Below the pieces are notes generated by a model. That model was not told where the DNA came from, did not search any database, and saw nothing but the letters and a program-made list of their open reading frames with translations. This document shows, piece by piece, positions 8,391-15,941 of a DNA stretch of 64,000 nt (its first letter is position 1; each line of letters opens with the position of its first letter). The translations under genes were made by a program, and so were the position numbers. The DNA is from Gammaproteobacteria bacterium (GTDB lineage: Bacteria; Pseudomonadota; Gammaproteobacteria; UBA6429; Thiohalophilaceae), in contig JACQBC010000026.1 in the NCBI GenBank assembly GCA_016194635.1, positions 141,913 to 205,912 on the forward strand, read 5' to 3'.

Positions 8391-8470
8391 CCAGGTAGGT
8401 CGGTGTTCGAGCCGACAAGGAGGACATCGAACCGAAACCACCTAAACAGTAGACACCCGACCTACCTAGT
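8391..8470. repeat. Long inverted repeat between convergent genes
   Basis: ACCAGGTAGGTCGGTGT at 8391-8407 pairs with its near-complement at 8454-8471 (ACACCCGACCTACCTAGT), with one mismatch and one extra base. The 46-base interior holds a smaller TCGG/CCGA stem. A separate TTCAC-gaaag-GGTGAA stem lies just upstream at 8376-8391. There is no T-tract after it in the plus direction. It may act as a bidirectional terminator between the two convergent barrel genes, or be a small mobile palindrome. It does not share the core of the other repeat family. Confidence 0.5.
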
Positions 8471-8490
8471 ACCCAGCGAATCTTACTCGA

Positions 8491-9018
8491 TTAGAATTTA
8501 TATTGAATGCCGGCGGACAGATGCGAAATGTCCGATTCAATAATGGTGTATTCCGCGATGAAATTCATTTTATTATCGATGGCGTAGGTAATACCCCCGC
8601 CTAGGCTGATTCCTGTATCGGTACCCGAACCGGAGAATCCTGAGAATCCACCTTGTGAAACCGTTACATGTTCGTACAAGACTCCGATCCGACCACGTAT
8701 ACCTAGTTTGTCATTGATTGGTTGTGCATACACCCCGTAGCCCGCGAGGGTATAATACGAAACATTAATCTTTCCAAGAAAGAAATCGTTGGTCTCCGGT
8801 TTCGTCACGCTGGAGGTAAATTCAGCTTCAAATGAAAGGTTCTTATGTACCGAAGCAAGGGGATGGCCGTACGTGGCAGCCAGGGATAGGCCGCTGTTAA
8901 ACCCGGTTACATCGCTAATCGCGAGTTGTGCATTTAAGTAATCCCCAGGGGCGGCGAGCACGAATGAACTTGACAAGGCAATTACGCTGGAAAATAGTAC
9001 GCGGTTTTTAAATAACAT
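8491..9018 (-). CDS. Small outer-membrane beta-barrel protein
   Basis: 175 residues. A signal peptide (MLFKNRVLFSSVIALSSSFV, then LAAPGDY) is followed by strands typical of the OmpA/OmpX-like eight-stranded barrel fold: YLNAQLAISDV, SGLSLAATYGHPL, LSFEAEFTSSV, YTLAGYGVYAQ, LGIRGRIGVLYEHV, GISLGGGITYAI, MNFIAEYTIIE and the C-terminal LSAGIQYKF with a terminal Phe. The Phe end is the BAM recognition signal. Its exact role (adhesion, stress or porin-like) cannot be told. It is divergent from the DNA glycosylase gene across 144 bases. Confidence 0.78.
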   Translation of the reverse strand: MLFKNRVLFSSVIALSSSFVLAAPGDYLNAQLAISDVTGFNSGLSLAATYGHPLASVHKNLSFEAEFTSSVTKPETNDFFLGKINVSYYTLAGYGVYAQPINDKLGIRGRIGVLYEHVTVSQGGFSGFSGSGTDTGISLGGGITYAIDNKMNFIAEYTIIESDISHLSAGIQYKF

Positions 9019-9162
9019 AGTTACGCTCCATCATGATTTGAGGTTTTTTTAAAAATCAGTGCAGATATTAACACCGTATTTTCGTGAAATACCGTAACTT
9101 AATCCAGTAAAATTTATTCCAACATAGTGAATTGGATCACCTTATGTTAAGGATACAATAAC
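9019..9162. promoter_or_regulatory. Divergent control region with two small palindromes
   Basis: The gap separates the minus-strand barrel gene from the plus-strand glycosylase gene. It holds CCGTATTTTCGTGAAATACCGT-like symmetry near 9071-9093, a possible operator, and CCTTATGTTAAGG at 9140-9152, a perfect 13-base palindrome that includes the AAGGA ribosome site of the glycosylase gene. No clear sigma-70 pair was seen. Confidence 0.3.
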
Positions 9163-9828
9163 TTGCCTATGGCTAGGTTGTCCATTGCTGCGCTGTATGA
9201 CCGGTTATTTCAGGTTTACGGCCCGCAGGGCTGGTGGCCTGCCGAATCCTCCTTTGAGGTGATGGTGGGCGCGCTGTTAACCCAAAATACGGCTTGGCGT
9301 AATGTCGAGAGGGCTATCGCGGCGTTGCGCTCAGCGCGTGCCCTGACGCCGCGGCGTATTGTTAAGGCGGCCCCCCAACAACTCGGGCGTTGGATAAAAT
9401 CGTCTGGGTGTTTCAATGTCAAGGCGGGGCGCCTCCAGCACCTCTGCCAATGGTATCTTGACCAGGGTGAACACGCAGTCTTGGCGGGGTTGCCCACGGC
9501 GCTATTGCGCCCCGCATTATTAGCCGTGCACGGGGTGGGACAGGAAACCGCCGATGCGATTTTGTTGTACGCGTTTAATCGCCCGGTATTTGTGATCGAT
9601 GCTTACACACGCCGGTTGTTGTATCGGCTGGGAATTATTTATGGGGATGAGGATTACGAAGCCCTGCGCGGTTTGATGCAGCAGCGCTTGGCGCGCCGTC
9701 GGAACACGACCCAAGTGTATAATCAATACCATGCCCTTATCGTGCAGCATGCCAAGACAGTATGCAAGGTTAAACCCCGGTGCAATGTATGCTGTTTACA
9801 ACGGCGATGTCAGCAGCGGTTGGATTAA
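9163..9828 (+). CDS. Endonuclease III-superfamily DNA glycosylase, MagIII-like
   Basis: 221 residues. An HhH-GPD fold is clear: LLTQNTAWRNVERAI near 38-52, the hairpin LLAVHGVGQETADAILLYA near 121-139, and the catalytic Asp in VFVIDAYTRRLLYRLG. A C-terminal 4Fe-4S cluster motif follows, C-x5-C-x2-C-x5-C. The hairpin has Glu (GQETA) where endonuclease III has its lyase Lys (GRKTA). The order GxESADAILLYA is that of 3-methyladenine glycosylase MagIII, so it is probably a monofunctional alkyl-base glycosylase. TTG at 9163 has AAGGA at 9 bases; ATG at 9169 is the alternative. Its stop overlaps the convergent gene by 4 bases. Confidence 0.85.
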   Translation: MPMARLSIAALYDRLFQVYGPQGWWPAESSFEVMVGALLTQNTAWRNVERAIAALRSARALTPRRIVKAAPQQLGRWIKSSGCFNVKAGRLQHLCQWYLDQGEHAVLAGLPTALLRPALLAVHGVGQETADAILLYAFNRPVFVIDAYTRRLLYRLGIIYGDEDYEALRGLMQQRLARRRNTTQVYNQYHALIVQHAKTVCKVKPRCNVCCLQRRCQQRLD

Positions 9829-10253
9829 CCGGTTTGGCGCATTTGATGTTTAGAGCGTAAGGTAAACGGTTTTAACGCGGCGGGCAGATCAATAAAATCA
9901 CTCAGCAATACCACAACCTTGTTAACATCGCCGGCGGCGATGCGCATTAACATTTGGATGGTTTTCTCATCCCCCAATGCCTTGTTAAAATCGCGTAGGA
10001 TAAATACCCCAAAGTGCTTGCAGCCGTCGACATGGTCTAGTAATTCTTTGGGGATCACCGTGCGTGGGATTTTGATGTGCGAGGCGCCAATACGATGCAA
10101 CCCGGCGTTATCTTCCCACATATAAAACGCTTTGTTGCTAAAGCGGCTTAGTTGCGTGAAGAGGTCGATAACCCGTTCGGGGTCGTAGGTTTCGATGCTC
10201 ACCAAGCGGAAATTGGCGTCGAGCATCTGGTCCAGCTGGTCGAGGTAATTCAT
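9825..10253 (-). CDS. Hypothetical protein resembling the N-terminal region of Ycf46-type AAA ATPases
   Basis: 142 residues, no signal peptide. The opening helix (MNYLDQLDQMLDANFRLVSIET) with YDPERVIDLFTQLSRF and FYMWEDNAGLHRIG recalls the part of Ycf46-like AAA proteins that precedes the ATPase ('ARYPLI.VET.EE.R.L' then 'VW....GL'). The block VFILRDFNKALGDEKTIQMLMRIA resembles the segment that follows there. The P-loop and ATPase are absent, so it is either a stand-alone domain or a degenerate relic. The reading frame is intact and starts with a plain ATG. The similarity is from memory of the family, and no function is assigned. Confidence 0.6.
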   Translation of the reverse strand: MNYLDQLDQMLDANFRLVSIETYDPERVIDLFTQLSRFSNKAFYMWEDNAGLHRIGASHIKIPRTVIPKELLDHVDGCKHFGVFILRDFNKALGDEKTIQMLMRIAAGDVNKVVVLLSDFIDLPAALKPFTLRSKHQMRQTG

Positions 10254-10366
10254 GGCAGGGCTTAACCTTATTAATATTGAGACTACATGTGCGTATTCTA
10301 GCCTAGATTCAAGCGCTTTTTACGTGAGAACGGGCACGAATTCGAGAATTTACAATTACGACACAA

Positions 10367-11287
10367 TTAGCCACGGACCGCGGTGAACTCCCGGACACAG
10401 TTACGCCCACTGGATTTGGCCTGGTAGAGCGCGGCATCGGCCTTATTAAACAGGCGTGCGGCGGTATCGCGGCTGCCTAAACAGGCCAGGCCGATACTGA
10501 CGGTAATCTTGAGGGGTTTACCGTTATACTCAAACGGATAATTTTCTATCGATTGGCGGACGCGTTCGGCCACCAACTTTGCTCCAGGATGGGCGGTGCC
10601 CGATAACAATAATGCGAACTCCTCACCGCCGTAACGGAACAACATATCGCAAGCACGCAGTGCCTCTTTGATAAGATTGGATAAGGAGCGTAAGACATAG
10701 TCGCCGGCGCTGTGACCATAGCCGTCATTAACAGATTTAAAGTGATCGACGTCTAGAATCAGCAACGATAAGGGGTGATGCTGGCGGCGGGATAATTCGA
10801 CTTCGCGTTGAATCGTCATATCCAAGGCGGCGCGGTTATTAGCGCCGGTGAGGGCGTCGATATGCGCGGTGCGCAGCGCGGCCTGATAGAGTAAGGCATT
10901 GCGCAATGGGTAAACCAAGTGGTAGATCTGGTTCTCGAGTTGTTCCATTTCGTCATTGCTAAAACGTTTGTTGCGGGTAAAGCGAATTTCACCTAGATCA
11001 TCGCCGGCGATATGTAGACGGTAAATGGTATTATGCCGTTCCTCTTTGCCAAAATCCCACTGAATATTATTGCTGGTGTTTTTATAGTGGGCGCTGCTAA
11101 AAGATATGGTCTCGCGCGTACTGTCTAAGAAAAACTGTAGAATGCTTTCAACCTCCAAGGAGGTTTGCAGTAGACCGGCGAGCTTGAGGGTGCGTTGCAG
11201 CTCCTGGACATTCAAATCCAGCATATCCGCCAGCTGCGCTGAAGTTTTTTGGGTCTCGCTCGTATCGGTGATGGTGTGTATTGCCAT
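10367..11287 (-). CDS. Diguanylate cyclase with N-terminal GAF-like sensor
   Basis: 306 residues. The C-terminal GGDEF domain (about 140-300) has the active-site motif GGEEF in LFRYGGEEFALLLSG. An RxxD product-inhibition site (RACD) lies five residues upstream, and LILDVDHFKSVNDGYGHSAGD carries the metal-binding Asp; all point to an active, c-di-GMP feedback-controlled enzyme. The first 130 residues look like a GAF-type sensor (LAGLLQTSLEVESILQFFLD). It is probably cytosolic, since no membrane segments are visible. c-di-GMP commonly controls exopolysaccharide, so a link to the later polysaccharide locus is possible but not shown. Confidence 0.93.
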   Translation of the reverse strand: MAIHTITDTSETQKTSAQLADMLDLNVQELQRTLKLAGLLQTSLEVESILQFFLDSTRETISFSSAHYKNTSNNIQWDFGKEERHNTIYRLHIAGDDLGEIRFTRNKRFSNDEMEQLENQIYHLVYPLRNALLYQAALRTAHIDALTGANNRAALDMTIQREVELSRRQHHPLSLLILDVDHFKSVNDGYGHSAGDYVLRSLSNLIKEALRACDMLFRYGGEEFALLLSGTAHPGAKLVAERVRQSIENYPFEYNGKPLKITVSIGLACLGSRDTAARLFNKADAALYQAKSSGRNCVREFTAVRG

Positions 11288-11477
11288 ACAATAACCTCAG
11301 TTGGCATAAGTGACTGGGATAGCCCATGCGAATCCCATGCCACCCACCAGGCTATTCCTCAAAGTTTCACAACCACTTTACTTACAATAGGTTACCGTGG
11401 GTGCTAAGGCGTGGGTTTGAACCCGTCAAGTTCCCGTCGCGGGGAAGCGGCGTACAGCCGGAAATTAATCGGGCGCA
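11288..11477. other. Gap of 190 bases, no gene seen
   Basis: It lies between the diguanylate cyclase start and the yciK stop, so it must hold the cyclase promoter (read on the minus strand). I see no tRNA or long inverted repeat. The GGGTTTGAACCC at 11411-11422 is a perfect 12-base palindrome and looks like a T-arm, but no clover-leaf can be built around it. Confidence 0.4.
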
Positions 11478-12260
11478 TTACGGAGAAGTTTTGCCGCAGG
11501 TGTGGGTAGGTACCGCTAACACTTGTCCGCGTAATCCATGTGCTGCGCCTAATAGATAGAGATAAGCCGGTACCACGCTGTCGGCAGAGGGTAAGGTGCG
11601 CGCGTCTTCCCCCGGAAAGGCTTGACGGCGTAAATTGGTGTGTACATTTCCAGGATCGAGGCTGTTTACCCGTATGCAGGTATTGGTTTCCCATTCCTGG
11701 GCCAGGATCCGCATTAACGTGTCGCAACCGGATTTAGCCACCGCGTACGCGCCATAATAGGCGGTAGCGGTTTGCGCTACGACATCGGAGGTGAACAGTA
11801 AATTTGCGGCAGCGGATTTTTTTAGGAGCGGATAAGATTCACGGGCCAACAAAAAATTGGCGTTTAGATTGGTTTGTATTACACGCGACCAGAGGTGCAC
11901 ATCATAATGCACGATCGGGGTGAGACTGCCTAACCACGCGGCGTTAAGCACCAAGCTATCCAGTCGTCCAAATTCACGTTCGACACTATCGACCAGCTGC
12001 AGGTAATCGTCCGGGCTTGCGGTCTCCAAGTTACAGGGGAAAATGGCCGGTTGGGGCCCGCCTTGGTCAACAATCGCGTCGTAGACCTGTTCGAGTTTAC
12101 GTACTGTTTTGCCTAACAAGATCACGCTGGCTTGGTGTTTACCGCAGGCAGTCGCCACCGCCTTGCCGATCCCGTCGCCCGCGCCGGTGATTAAAATAAT
12201 CCGATTCTTCAATAGATCCTGCGGTGGCTGGTAATTAAAGGGTAACCATGAGGTGTTCAT
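11478..12260 (-). CDS. yciK: YciK-family short-chain dehydrogenase/reductase
   Basis: 260 residues from ATG at 12260, which overlaps the hpnE stop (ATGA). A longer frame to 12308 would run into hpnE. The NAD(P)-binding T-G-A-G-D-G-I-G is at about 29-36, LNAAW near 107, and the catalytic Tyr-x3-Lys is YAVAK near 179. The start MNTSWLPFNYQPPQDLLKNR is that of E. coli YciK, an oxidoreductase of unsettled substrate. The pathway partner is not obvious, but it is the last gene of the hpnC-D-E operon. Confidence 0.88.
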   Translation of the reverse strand: MNTSWLPFNYQPPQDLLKNRIILITGAGDGIGKAVATACGKHQASVILLGKTVRKLEQVYDAIVDQGGPQPAIFPCNLETASPDDYLQLVDSVEREFGRLDSLVLNAAWLGSLTPIVHYDVHLWSRVIQTNLNANFLLARESYPLLKKSAAANLLFTSDVVAQTATAYYGAYAVAKSGCDTLMRILAQEWETNTCIRVNSLDPGNVHTNLRRQAFPGEDARTLPSADSVVPAYLYLLGAAHGLRGQVLAVPTHTCGKTSP

Positions 12261-13606
12261 GAATAATACGCCTGGGTTAAAATAGTTTCGCGGATCAGCT
12301 GTGCGCAACGTATGCCGCTGTGTACCGCGCTTTCAAGCGTGGCGGGATAACCCGTGCGGGTAAAATCACCGGCCAGCCACAATCCTCTAATTGGGGTGGC
12401 ATTGTCGGGGCGAATCGCATTAATTGCAACCCGGCAACTGAAGGTGGCGCGTTTTTCACAGATCACCAAGGTCTCTTCGGGTGCTGGCCAATGAGGAAAC
12501 GCCTGTTTTAATTCGCTGACAATGTGCTTGGCAAGGTGATCATGATCCCACGGCTGGTGTATTCCAGGGCCACTGATGACCACGGCCATCAAGCCGGGGT
12601 TGGATGTAATCTGACGATCAATAATCCACTGCATGGTCGTACCAATAAATCCTTGTAAGGGGTAATCGGTAGATATACTGTCGGGGTATTGTACATACAC
12701 CGTGCAAATAGGTTCGTAACTAAATCCGGCCAATAGCGACATGATGTCGTGTAATTCAGGGGTGGATGAAATCAGCGGGATAAGGCCGTGGGGCGGTAAC
12801 GCCAAAACCACGTGTTGTGCAAGCCGTGCGGTCGCCGCGCAGTTGACCGCCTCAACACTGCGATTTTTTATTACGAGGCTATCAACGCGTTGCGCAAGCG
12901 ATACCTGGCCACCGTGGGTCTCAATATAATAGCGGGCCTGATCGGGTAATACCTCGCTGAGGTTGGTCTTGGGTAACAGTAGGTGCGAGTCCAGCTGCGA
13001 TTCGCAAAAGGCAGCGTGTAATACTTGCAAGAACACCTGGGCGGAAGCTACCGTGATGGGAGTATTGAGTGCGGCTAAACACAGCGGCTCCCACAGATAA
13101 CGAATCAATGCGGGGCTTTGATTTTGTTGGCGGAGTAAATCCAGTACCGCAATGTCCTCCTCCAGCGCAAGTCGACCGCGCCATAATCGATAGCCAAAAC
13201 CCAAGGCCTTGAATCGATCGCGTAGACTAACGCCCTGGGCAGTGAGTAAACCAATGGTTAGATGTAGTGGCGCTGGAAGTGGTGGTACGGTGAGCCGGAA
13301 AAAATCCGGTGGCTGGCCTTGTAGGTACAGGTCCAGGGGTAGGCGCGCAAGTACCGTAGTGAACTCCAAGCCAATACTATTTAGTAGATGTAGGGTTTGA
13401 TGATAGGCACCCAGCAAAATGTGTTGACCATTGTCGACGTTGCGCGGCCCAAAGGCTACACGCCGTGCCCGCCCGCCTAATTGCCGGGCGGATTCGAGTA
13501 ATTCCACGCGATGCCCTAAGCGCGTCAACTCTACAGCGCAGGCCAGGCCAGACCAGCCACCACCTACGACTATGATCGGAGCAGCTTCACCCATGCAAGC
13601 ATTCAC
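12257..13606 (-). CDS. hpnE: Hydroxysqualene dehydroxylase HpnE
   Basis: 449 residues, the usual family length of about 420-450. A flavin amine-oxidase fold begins with PIIVVGGGWSGLACAVELTR (Rossmann GxGxxG), then ESARQLGGRARR and the family-typical VDNGQHILLGAYHQT near 57-71. The C-terminal FAD-contact block is LWLAGDFTRTGYPATLESAV. The enzyme uses FADH2 to reduce hydroxysqualene to squalene, the last step of the HpnCDE route. It overlaps hpnD by 20 bases (8 if the ATG at 13594 is used) and yciK by 4, so the operon is tightly coupled. Confidence 0.93.
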   Translation of the reverse strand: MNACMGEAAPIIVVGGGWSGLACAVELTRLGHRVELLESARQLGGRARRVAFGPRNVDNGQHILLGAYHQTLHLLNSIGLEFTTVLARLPLDLYLQGQPPDFFRLTVPPLPAPLHLTIGLLTAQGVSLRDRFKALGFGYRLWRGRLALEEDIAVLDLLRQQNQSPALIRYLWEPLCLAALNTPITVASAQVFLQVLHAAFCESQLDSHLLLPKTNLSEVLPDQARYYIETHGGQVSLAQRVDSLVIKNRSVEAVNCAATARLAQHVVLALPPHGLIPLISSTPELHDIMSLLAGFSYEPICTVYVQYPDSISTDYPLQGFIGTTMQWIIDRQITSNPGLMAVVISGPGIHQPWDHDHLAKHIVSELKQAFPHWPAPEETLVICEKRATFSCRVAINAIRPDNATPIRGLWLAGDFTRTGYPATLESAVHSGIRCAQLIRETILTQAYYS

Positions 13607-14432
13607 GCCATTGTGTCCGCCAGGCGATCCATAGTTTGCGTAATGGCGGCAGGCTGATACGGTATCGCATTACCTGGTAACCATCCTTGTGAATTTCTTG
13701 CAGCAAGGTTTGATAGATTTCCGCCATGATGATGCCGGCGCGTTGAGTGACTCGATCCACCTTTGGTAAGAGTTGAAAGGCGGTTTGATAGTGCGATTTG
13801 GCAACGGCGGCCATTGCTTCTAGTACTAACACCAGTTGTGGATTGCTGCGGTGCAGCAAGACATCGCGTGGTTCTACCGCGTGCCGTTGTAATTCATCCA
13901 GCGGTAGATAGATCCTGCCACGACGGGCGTCTTCATGGATGTCGCGGATAATGTTGGTGAGTTGAAAAGCGATGCCCAGTTCATGCGCATATTCTAACGT
14001 GGTGGCATTGCGATACCCAAAAATTTTCGCCGACATCAGTCCCACCACACCGGCCACCCGATGACAATACAGCAATAACTCTTGCCAATTATGATAGGTG
14101 GTGTTATTGAGATCCATTTCCATGCCGTCGATAATTTCTAAAAAATTTTCTTCAGGCAAATGGAAGTGCTGGATAATCGGGGTTAACGCCAGTGTAATAG
14201 GGTGTTGTGCCTCGTGGTTATAAAGACGGTGGATCTCATCCCGCCACCATTGCAATTTACGTCGACGTACCTCGACATCTCCAGGTGTGTCGGCGATATC
14301 ATCAACCTCACGGCAATAGGCGTATAATGCAATGATCGCGCGGCGTTTGGTCTTCGGTAATACAAGAAAACTATAATAGAAACTTGAACCACTGTGCGCG
14401 GCTTTTTGTTTACAATATTGCTCTGGGGTCAT
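13587..14432 (-). CDS. hpnD: Presqualene diphosphate synthase HpnD
   Basis: 281 residues of the squalene/phytoene synthase family. It joins two farnesyl diphosphates to presqualene diphosphate. The two Asp-rich metal sites are YCREVDDIAD near 39-48 and NIIRDIHEDARRGRIYLP near 160-177. FYYSFLVLPKTKRRAI near the N-terminus and the conserved MEMDL block (near 107) mark it as HpnD rather than HpnC. It overlaps hpnC (ATGA) and hpnE. Confidence 0.93.
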   Translation of the reverse strand: MTPEQYCKQKAAHSGSSFYYSFLVLPKTKRRAIIALYAYCREVDDIADTPGDVEVRRRKLQWWRDEIHRLYNHEAQHPITLALTPIIQHFHLPEENFLEIIDGMEMDLNNTTYHNWQELLLYCHRVAGVVGLMSAKIFGYRNATTLEYAHELGIAFQLTNIIRDIHEDARRGRIYLPLDELQRHAVEPRDVLLHRSNPQLVLVLEAMAAVAKSHYQTAFQLLPKVDRVTQRAGIIMAEIYQTLLQEIHKDGYQVMRYRISLPPLRKLWIAWRTQWRECLHG

Positions 14433-15322
14433 GCTTGTGTTATTGCTGATTGATAACGAACAATTTTATTGTTATAAAATAACATTAATCGGAGAATTGC
14501 ACCAGCATCGCGTAAGCGCAGGGTAGGGCGAATAAAACTGCGGCGCCGTATTTCCAATTTATTAAGTAGGCACCAGCCAGAGGCCACGATGGCGCGTAAT
14601 TCCCATGCCAATCGACCATGTAACTGTGCGGTCAAGGCGGCGCCCTGTGTCAATAATTGCCGTGCACGCCGTAGTTGCACACCAATGAGTCGCTGGAGTG
14701 CAGGGTTGTCACGCCGTTGCACGAGATCATTGTACTGAATACCGTAGACGTGCATCTCATCCTCGGGGATATAACAGCGTTGACGTAATTGGATGTCGCT
14801 GTCGATATCTTGGATGAAATTGATCAATTGCAAGGCGGTGCAGATATTGTCCGATAGTGCAAACGTGCTGGGATTGGCTTGCCGGTGTAAATGTAACACA
14901 ATGCGACCGATGGGGTTGGCGGAGTGTCGACAGTAGTTCAAGAGTTCTTGTTCGTTAGCGTAACGTTGGTTGTCAATATCAAGACGAAATGCCGTGAGTA
15001 AATCATAAAAAGGTTGTAGCGGCAGGTTAAAGTGTTTAACGACATCGGCCAGGGCTAGAAATAATCCATCCTCAGAGGGTTTTTGCTGTGCGATGGCATC
15101 CAGTTCATTCCATAGAATTTGCAATTGCCGATGGCGGGTGATGGAATCGGCGTTGCCTTCATCGACAATATCGTCGGCACGGCGTGCGAGGCAGTATACC
15201 ACCGCAGTGGCGCGGCGCAGGTGTCTGGGTAATAACCGTGAAGCCACCGGAAAGTTTTCGTAATGCAGGCTTGCAGTGGTTAAGCACTGTTGATAGGCGG
15301 CGGCGAGGGCTGGGATGGGCAT
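14429..15322 (-). CDS. hpnC: Hydroxysqualene synthase HpnC
   Basis: 297 residues of the same fold. HpnC turns presqualene diphosphate into hydroxysqualene. The first Asp-rich motif is ARRADDIVDEG near 46-56 and the second NFIQDIDSDIQLRQRCYIPEDE near 163-185. The N-terminal HYENFPVASRLLPRHLRRATA block is typical of HpnC. It is first in the hpnC-hpnD-hpnE-yciK operon; the promoter would lie in 15323-15410 on the minus strand. No squalene-hopene cyclase is present in the window, so whether the squalene goes to hopanoids cannot be told. Confidence 0.92.
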   Translation of the reverse strand: MPIPALAAAYQQCLTTASLHYENFPVASRLLPRHLRRATAVVYCLARRADDIVDEGNADSITRHRQLQILWNELDAIAQQKPSEDGLFLALADVVKHFNLPLQPFYDLLTAFRLDIDNQRYANEQELLNYCRHSANPIGRIVLHLHRQANPSTFALSDNICTALQLINFIQDIDSDIQLRQRCYIPEDEMHVYGIQYNDLVQRRDNPALQRLIGVQLRRARQLLTQGAALTAQLHGRLAWELRAIVASGWCLLNKLEIRRRSFIRPTLRLRDAGAILRLMLFYNNKIVRYQSAITQA

Positions 15323-15411
15323 GTTGCTATGGTATTGTATTGTGGTTTAAAAAACGAGATATCCGTTGCTGCTAAATTCTAGAATCACTCGTGTCGTGCT
15401 TTGGTCGTGGC

Positions 15412-15583
15412 GTTGGTGGAAGTCGGGTGGCTCGGTGCGTGTGACTTGCCGTAAATACGTCCCTGGTAGACTCGGGGGCGACAGTCGCTCATGGCATCCT
15501 GCCTTCCGCGACACTTGCACATCCTTGTGCATCGTCCCTGTCGCCCACGGTCACCCGCACAAAACCACCCGGTAACCACCAAC
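15412..15583 (+). repeat. Dispersed palindromic repeat, copy A (gap between divergent hpnC and a small gene)
   Basis: The core at 15446-15549 starts TTGCCGTAAATACGTCCCTG, continues with TAGACTCGGGGGCGAC, and carries several small ..GCATCC..GC hairpins before CGCCCACG. Outer arms 15412-15445 and 15550-15583 pair imperfectly (GTTGGTGG/CCACCAAC, CGGGTGG/CCACCCG, GTGCG/CGCAC, GTGAC/GTCAC). The rest of the 393-base gap (15323-15715) holds the hpnC promoter region and the leader of the small gene at 15716; nothing else is recognised. Confidence 0.7.
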
Positions 15584-15715
15584 TTCATCACTACTGCACG
15601 ATGATCGTGATTTTTAAAACAGAATTTAAAAACTTCTCACTGTTTAGCAACTGCTATTGATCCCAAGATTGGGTTATCATAGCCGTTATTCTTTTTAGAA
15701 ACCCTGGAGTTCATC

Positions 15716-15940
15716 GTGAAAACATTCAGACCTATGCTTGTCGGTATCATCATTGGCGTGTTAGTCGGATTGTGGTTTGGCGTCAACATCGGCAAGGGCA
15801 GACCGTTTTATGGTAATCCCTTTGCTGCCGAGCGCACCGTCGGCGAACGTATCAAGTCTACTATTGGTGAAGGTGTGGGCAAGGCCGGTGCGACTTTAGA
15901 AAAGCTGGGAGAAGATCTAAAGGGTAACCCAAAACCGTAA
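15716..15940 (+). CDS. Small membrane-anchored hypothetical protein
   Basis: 74 residues from GTG at 15716, with GGAG a few bases upstream. The N-terminal hydrophobic helix (LVGIIIGVLVGLWFGVNIG, about 8-26) is followed by an amphipathic tail with GERIKSTIGEGVGKAGATLE. It is probably a single-pass inner-membrane or envelope protein. It resembles small proteins that pair a membrane helix with a 'GxxIxxTIxxG' tail, but no named family is claimed. It converges on rmuC with one base between stops, so no separate terminator exists there. Confidence 0.65.
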   Translation: MKTFRPMLVGIIIGVLVGLWFGVNIGKGRPFYGNPFAAERTVGERIKSTIGEGVGKAGATLEKLGEDLKGNPKP

Positions 15941-15941
15941 C

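Noticed and set aside
11405..11425. tRNA T-arm-like GGGTTTGAACCC
   Set aside because: No acceptor stem, anticodon arm or CCA end can be built around it, and the T-stem does not pair.
11404..11727. Possible frameshifted tail of yciK
   Set aside because: The alternative frame has no YciK-like sequence, and the normal frame gives a protein of family length.
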